From assembly GCA_002687665.1 (NCBI GenBank), contig NZAX01000109.1:1-10346 (forward strand): a stretch of 10,346 nt of DNA, written 5' to 3'. This document shows positions 7,348-10,346 of this stretch, in pieces (positions within the stretch are counted from its first letter, which is position 1; every line of letters begins with the position of its first letter). Both the position numbers and the translations under genes were made by a program. This DNA comes from Flavobacteriaceae bacterium (lineage in GTDB: Bacteria > Bacteroidota > Bacteroidia > Flavobacteriales > Flavobacteriaceae). The notes under the pieces are model-generated. The model did no database searches. It saw only the letters and a program-made list of their open reading frames with translations, and was not told the DNA's origin.

Positions 7348-8651
7348 GCAGGGGTGAGTGCATATTTATATTCTTTTAAGCACCGTTCTCTTGCAAATTT
7401 GTGTTCTACTATGGGTTCTGGGTAAGTGAGTTTATTTATGTCTTTAACCCATCGATTGATATACTTGAGGTTTTTGTCAAATTTTTTGACTTGCTCATGG
7501 GGATTGAAGATTCTGAAATAGGGTGCAGCATCCACACCGCATCCCGCGACCCACTGCCAGTTTCCTAAATTACTTGATTTTTCATAATCAAATAGCTTTT
7601 CCGCAAAATAAGCCTCCCCCCATCTCCAGTCGATTAGGAGGTGCTTGCACAAAAAACTAGAGACCAACATCCTAACGCGATTGTGCATAAAACCTGTTTG
7701 ATTGAGTTGTCTCATTCCTGCATCTACAAGTGGGTAACCCGTCTTTCCTTGACACCATTTTTCGAATTCTTCTTCATTATTTCGGTATTCAATTCGATCG
7801 TATTGCTTTTTAAAACATTGATTTTCCGTGTAGGGAAAATGCCAAAGGATTTGCATAAAAAATTCCCTCCAAATTAGTTCCTTTAAAAATGTTGTATTTT
7901 TTCTTTCAGCACTTTTTGCGACAAATTTCCTAATACTTTGAGTTCCGAAACGCAAGTGGACACCCAAACGAGAGGTGCCGTCTTTGGAGGGAAAATTTCG
8001 TGTTGCCTCATATTGATCAACCAAGTCTTCATCAAACTCAAAACCTTTTGGGACCATTTTCGAAATCTCAAAACCCATTTCGTCTAAAGATATTTGAGGG
8101 AGTGGTTTTTCGTTGTAGAGGTTATCTAAATGATCTTCGGACGGATAGTTTTTTATTCCCTCTCCACGGAACTTGGTCATCCACTTTCTTGAGTAGGGAG
8201 TGTAGACCACATAAGGTTTTCCATCGTCTTTGACCACTTCATTTTTTTCATAAATGACCTGATCTTTGTAGGTGACAAAGTCGATTTTTTCTGCTTTTAA
8301 AAGCTTTCTAATTTCTTCATCACGTTCGATTGCATAAGTTTCGTAGTCATGGTTGGTAATGACCTTTTCGATGGGAAATTCTCGAATGATTTTATTAAAA
8401 ATAGCCTTGGGAGTGCCCCGATAAATTCCGACCGAGCATCTGTTCCTCTTCATAGCGTTATTGATGCCACCCAAGGCATTATGAATGAATGTTAATCTGT
8501 GATCATTCTTTGGTAATTTATCTATGATTTCTGTGTCATAAATAAAAATCGGGATAACCTTGTTGGTACCTTTTAATGCCTTATAAAGCCCTTTATTATC
8601 CTCTAACCTAAGGTCTCTTCTAAACCAAAAAATTGTGAACTTTTCTTTCAC
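7344..8651 (-). CDS. phr: class I cyclobutane pyrimidine dimer photolyase
   Basis: A light-driven FAD enzyme that splits cyclobutane pyrimidine dimers in DNA. The 435 residues cover the antenna domain ([17 protein letters not shown], 6-22) and the FAD/DNA domain from ~210. Hallmarks include [10 protein letters not shown] (227-236), ELIWREFF (258-265), [17 protein letters not shown] (300-316), [10 protein letters not shown] (319-328) and [20 protein letters not shown] (361-380). Catalytic and dimer-contact residues match E. coli PHR: Glu258 (E274), Trp261 (W277), Asn324 (N341), Arg327 (R344), Met328 (M345), Asn361 (N378), Trp342 (W359) and Trp365 (W382). The surface end of the Trp triad (W306) is Tyr289. 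The start is GTG at 8651-8649, since the ATG overlapping it is out of frame and meets a stop at once. The GTG lies two bases past the upstream SDR stop. Confidence 0.96.
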   Translation of the reverse strand: MKEKFTIFWFRRDLRLEDNKGLYKALKGTNKVIPIFIYDTEIIDKLPKNDHRLTFIHNALGGINNAMKRNRCSVGIYRGTPKAIFNKIIREFPIEKVITNHDYETYAIERDEEIRKLLKAEKIDFVTYKDQVIYEKNEVVKDDGKPYVVYTPYSRKWMTKFRGEGIKNYPSEDHLDNLYNEKPLPQISLDEMGFEISKMVPKGFEFDEDLVDQYEATRNFPSKDGTSRLGVHLRFGTQSIRKFVAKSAERKNTTFLKELIWREFFMQILWHFPYTENQCFKKQYDRIEYRNNEEEFEKWCQGKTGYPLVDAGMRQLNQTGFMHNRVRMLVSSFLCKHLLIDWRWGEAYFAEKLFDYEKSSNLGNWQWVAGCGVDAAPYFRIFNPHEQVKKFDKNLKYINRWVKDINKLTYPEPIVEHKFARERCLKEYKYALTPA

Positions 8652-8653
8652 AT

Positions 8654-9352
8654 TTAACTTTTTATACTTCCTATTCCACCATCAATAGTTATAGTTTGTG
8701 CTGTCATCCAACTGCTTTGATCACCCAATAAAAATGCAACCATTCGAGCAATTTCCTCTGGACTTCCGATCCTTTGCAAGGGATGTCTTGCCTCAGCATT
8801 GCTTTTTTTGGTGTCGTTGTTAAGAAATTTTTCAGCCAAAGGAGTATCTACCAGTGAAGGAGCCAAAACATTAAATCTGATTTTGGGAGCCATTTCTGCT
8901 GACAAGGAACGTGATAATCCTTCCAAAGCTCCTTTTGCTGTGGCGACCGAAGAGTGAAAGGGCATACCCGTTTGCACAGCCACTGTGCTAAAAAATACCA
9001 CACTAGCGGGCACTTCACTATTTTGTAATCGACCCAAAACAGCTTGTAGGGTCTTAACCGCTCCCAACACATTGATTGAAAAATCTCTGGTAAAGACTTC
9101 AGGTTTCAAACCTTTAAACGGTCTTAAGTTGATCGTTCCAGGGCAATAGACTAAACCATGTAATGTTTCTGGTAGCTTGGTGACCTCTAATTCACCATTT
9201 TCCACATCGTAGGGTATGAATTCGACCGATAGTCCATTAAGTGCTTCATTGGATCGGTTGGCCACAATAAGATTATGATCGGACTGTAATTGTTTTACCA
9301 ATGATAAGCCTATGCCCGAACTTCCTCCTACAATCAATATGTTTTTTCTCAT
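8654..9352 (-). CDS. short-chain dehydrogenase/reductase-fold protein lacking the catalytic Tyr
   Basis: A 232-residue SDR Rossmann protein. The N-terminal ILIVGGSSGIGLSL (5-18) is the dinucleotide-binding glycine motif, NANR-like sequence follows at ~30-34, Asn94 in INVLGAVK is the structural/catalytic Asn, and the C-terminus has the usual PEEIARMVAFLLGDQSSWMTAQ and TIDGG blocks. In the catalytic region (FFSTVAVQTGMPFHSSVATAKG, ~120-141) Lys140 is present. The Tyr expected four residues before it is Val136, and Thr123 occupies the catalytic Ser position (Ser122 adjacent). Standard SDR redox chemistry is therefore doubtful; it may bind nucleotide without catalysis or use another residue. Homologues I recall next to photolyase genes share the PFHxS-x-AxAKGA look. 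It starts one base after the SRPBCC stop (TAAGATG) and abuts the photolyase gene. Substrate unknown. Confidence 0.88.
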   Translation of the reverse strand: MRKNILIVGGSSGIGLSLVKQLQSDHNLIVANRSNEALNGLSVEFIPYDVENGELEVTKLPETLHGLVYCPGTINLRPFKGLKPEVFTRDFSINVLGAVKTLQAVLGRLQNSEVPASVVFFSTVAVQTGMPFHSSVATAKGALEGLSRSLSAEMAPKIRFNVLAPSLVDTPLAEKFLNNDTKKSNAEARHPLQRIGSPEEIARMVAFLLGDQSSWMTAQTITIDGGIGSIKS

Positions 9353-9353
9353 C

Positions 9354-9821
9354 TTAGCTTTTGTATTCTCCGAACAATTCCACTAATTTTTTTTGTCGGT
9401 AATTAAATATTTCTTTCAGTTTAGGTTGGACTATAATGGGGTGAACTATTTGACCCAATATTCCAAAAGGGATTTTGTAATCAATTATATCCTCCATCTC
9501 AATTCCATTTTCTATGGGACGGATAAAATGTTTGTGATGCCACAAGGCGTAGGGGCCAAACCTCTGTTCGTCAACAAAATATTCCCCTTCTTTAACATGG
9601 GTGATCTCTGTTACCCACTGGGTTGGAATACCCATCACCGGGGTGACAATATACTTGATGATCTGTCCTGGATACATTTTTTTCTCGTCACCTCCCAATA
9701 TTTCAAAACCCATATAATCGGGGGTAATGGTTTTTAGGTTTTTGGGGTCACTGAGGAAATTCCAAGCCCTCTCCATACTTATGGGCAAGTTTTGAACCTT
9801 GTGTAATTGATATAACTTCAT
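9354..9821 (-). CDS. SRPBCC-superfamily protein (COG4276-like), first gene of the photorepair unit
   Basis: From the ATG at 9821 the product has 155 residues (MKLYQLHKVQNLPIS...). The frame extends 5' to a TTG at 9839, but that codon lies inside the promoter -7 box, so the ATG is chosen. The pattern of strand, LPISMERAWNFLSDPKNLKTITP, YPGQIIKY, WVTEITHVKEGEYFVDEQRFGPYALW, HHKHF and EDIIDYKIPFG matches the COG4276 type of START/Bet v1-like helix-grip proteins, which enclose a hydrophobic ligand cavity. No catalytic residues can be assigned. Members I recall lie near SDR and photolyase genes in other bacteria, suggesting a lipid or isoprenoid-related role in the light response (inference). There is no signal peptide, so it is probably cytoplasmic. 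It heads the transcript from the promoter at 9837-9870. Confidence 0.87.
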   Translation of the reverse strand: MKLYQLHKVQNLPISMERAWNFLSDPKNLKTITPDYMGFEILGGDEKKMYPGQIIKYIVTPVMGIPTQWVTEITHVKEGEYFVDEQRFGPYALWHHKHFIRPIENGIEMEDIIDYKIPFGILGQIVHPIIVQPKLKEIFNYRQKKLVELFGEYKS

Positions 9822-9836
9822 AGTAAATTTCACGTA

Positions 9837-9870
9837 CAAAGATAATAATTGTTTAATGATTTTTGCAAAA
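9837..9870 (-). promoter_or_regulatory. Bacteroidota-type promoter for the SRPBCC-to-DUF2805 unit
   Basis: Read on the minus strand, TTTTG (9870-9866) is followed after 21 bp by TATCTTTG (9844-9837). This fits the Bacteroidota primary-sigma consensus of a TTTG/TTG -33 box and a TAnnTTTG -7 box with about 17-23 bp between. Transcription would start near 9830, leaving a leader of roughly ten bases before the ATG at 9821. It is the only good promoter I see for the eight downstream genes. Confidence 0.75.
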
Positions 9871-9880
9871 TATTAAACAA
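9849..9880. repeat. inverted repeat TTGTTTAAT / ATTAAACAA spanning the -33 box
   Basis: TTGTTTAAT (9849-9857) and ATTAAACAA (9872-9880) are perfect reverse complements separated by 14 bp. The spacer holds a second small palindrome, TTTTGCAAAA (9861-9870), which includes the -33 element of the repair-unit promoter. A dimeric repressor here would block RNA polymerase. The right arm is shared with the first unit of the 11-bp direct repeat array. It lies upstream of the predicted transcript start, so an RNA hairpin role is unlikely. Confidence 0.6.
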
Positions 9881-9905
9881 AATTTAAACATCTTGTAAAG
9901 AACTT
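9873..9905. promoter_or_regulatory. three tandem 11-bp direct repeats, putative CarH/LitR-type operator
   Basis: Consecutive 11-mers on the plus strand are TTAAACAAAAT (9873-9883), TTAAACATCTT (9884-9894) and GTAAAGAACTT (9895-9905). The first and second agree at 8 of 11 positions, and so do the second and third. The array ends three bases upstream of the -33 box of the minus-strand promoter. Three 11-bp direct repeats is the operator layout known for the B12-dependent photoreceptor CarH of Thermus thermophilus, a MerR-family repressor of light-induced genes. The link is by architecture and gene content; no regulator gene is in this window. Confidence 0.5.
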
Positions 9906-9924
9906 CCATTTAAACGATGTTGTT

Positions 9925-9932
9925 TAAATTTG
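9925..9932 (+). promoter_or_regulatory. possible -7 box for the DUF2911 gene
   Basis: TAAATTTG fits the Bacteroidota TAnnTTTG -7 consensus and lies 10 bp before the ATG at 9943. No convincing TTTG/TTG -33 box stands 17-23 bp upstream, and the implied leader is very short, so the call is weak. It overlaps a TGTTTAA half-site (9921-9927), so the same regulator might act on this side too. Confidence 0.3.
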
Positions 9933-9942
9933 AAAAAAATAT

Positions 9943-10346
9943 ATGATGAGACTTACTAATTACTTTTTGCTTTTAAATTTTGTTTGTTTTGGATCTTTTG
10001 GTCAGGTAAATACCCCTCCTGCGAGCCCAAGAGCGAAAATTTCCCAGCAATTGGGACTAACCCAAGTTGAAGTGGACTACTCACGTCCCTCTGCAAGAGG
10101 AAGAGATATTATGGGAAGTTTGGTTCGTTATGGCGATATCTGGAGAACAGGGGCTAATAAAAATACCACCGTTTCTTTTTCGGATGCTGTGGAAGTTGCT
10201 GGTAAACCCCTAGCCGAAGGGAAATACGCTTTGTACACCCGTCCCTTTGCTGATCAATGGGAGGTTTATTTTTACAAGAAAAACAATATGGGGAATGCTT
10301 CCAGTAATTGGGAAGTAGATCAGGTGGCACTAACTGTGCTTGTTCA
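9943..10346 (+). CDS. DUF2911 family secreted protein, 3'-truncated by the window edge
   Basis: Translated by hand from the ATG at 9943 (a second ATG follows directly at 9946); the frame is open to the window end, giving about 134 residues. Residues 1-21 are a hydrophobic signal peptide (RLTNYFLLLNFVCFGSFGQ). The mature part carries the DUF2911 signature common in Bacteroidota: VDYSRPSARGRDIMG, then VRYGDIWRTGANKNTT, then AGKPLAEGKYALYT and WEVYFYKK. The family is usually a periplasmic or secreted protein of unknown function, with a possible lipocalin-like beta fold. It is divergent from the repair unit, with 121 bp between the two starts, so shared regulation is possible but unproven. The C-terminal portion is missing from view. 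Confidence 0.88.
   Translation, partial: MMRLTNYFLLLNFVCFGSFGQVNTPPASPRAKISQQLGLTQVEVDYSRPSARGRDIMGSLVRYGDIWRTGANKNTTVSFSDAVEVAGKPLAEGKYALYTRPFADQWEVYFYKKNNMGNASSNWEVDQVALTVLV

Noticed and set aside
7120..7425. Plus-strand open frame of 101 codons with Phe-rich, membrane-like sequence
   Set aside because: The hydrophobic look comes from reading the A-rich, Lys-rich codons of DUF2256 and the neighbouring genes backwards; the minus strand explains the region better.
8651..8653. ATG directly after the SDR stop as the photolyase start
   Set aside because: It is out of frame and followed at once by TGA; the overlapping GTG at 8651 is in frame.
9393..9737. Plus-strand open frame of 114 codons opposite the SRPBCC gene
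   Set aside because: It lies antisense to a recognisable gene, has no family resemblance and no promoter; treated as a shadow frame.
1..10346. CRISPR array, tRNA/rRNA genes, insertion sequences or integrase attachment sites
   Set aside because: No regularly spaced long repeats, RNA-gene signatures, transposase motifs or terminal inverted repeats were seen; the only repeats noted are the short operator-like ones at 9849-9927.

Overview
The window looks like a chromosome segment from a Bacteroidota bacterium, most likely a marine or otherwise light-exposed member of the Cytophagales; the order is an inference. The reasons are the low G+C composition, the DUF4290-murA gene pair, a CarboxypepD_reg-like secreted protein, a DUF2911 protein, and a promoter with the Bacteroidota -33/-7 elements (TTTTG, 21 bp, TATCTTTG) instead of a sigma70 -35/-10. 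No stretch above 300 bases lacks a gene. The longest gap is the 121 bp between 9822 and 9942, and it carries the regulatory signals.

Left part (1-2559, plus strand): the 3' end of a DUF4290 gene, murA (peptidoglycan precursor synthesis, with Asp in place of the fosfomycin-target Cys), and a secreted protein with a carboxypeptidase-regulatory-like domain. The three are 11 bp and 5 bp apart and look co-transcribed. They converge on the next unit with only 21 bp between stop codons.

Central part (2581-9821, minus strand): one compact eight-gene unit. In transcription order it reads SRPBCC protein, SDR-fold protein, class I CPD photolyase, a 48-residue DUF2256 zinc-ribbon-like protein, DASH cryptochrome, iron-sulfur (6-4) photolyase (PhrB/CryB type), a fourth highly divergent photolyase-like flavoprotein, and a DUF2805/TIGR03643 protein. 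Most junctions overlap or nearly touch (TAAGATG, an abutting GTG start, ATGA, a 28-bp overlap, TGATG, an 11-bp overlap). The only spacer above a few bases is 37 bp before the last gene. Four photolyase/cryptochrome lineages in one transcript, with DUF2256 and DUF2805, make this a dedicated light-dependent DNA repair island. It should cover cyclobutane dimers in double- and single-stranded DNA and (6-4) photoproducts, plus whatever the fourth protein does.

Right part (9822-10346): a divergent intergenic region with the promoter of the repair unit and a cluster of TGTTTAA/TTAAACA half-sites. These include a 9-bp inverted repeat spanning the -33 element and three tandem 11-bp direct repeats just upstream of it. 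That arrangement resembles operators of B12-dependent CarH/LitR (MerR-family) photoreceptors. No such regulator is encoded in the window. A DUF2911 secreted protein starts on the other side and runs off the right edge.

The most novel elements are the fourth photolyase-like protein with its substituted active site, the two small partner proteins, the SDR-fold protein lacking its catalytic Tyr, and the operator array.
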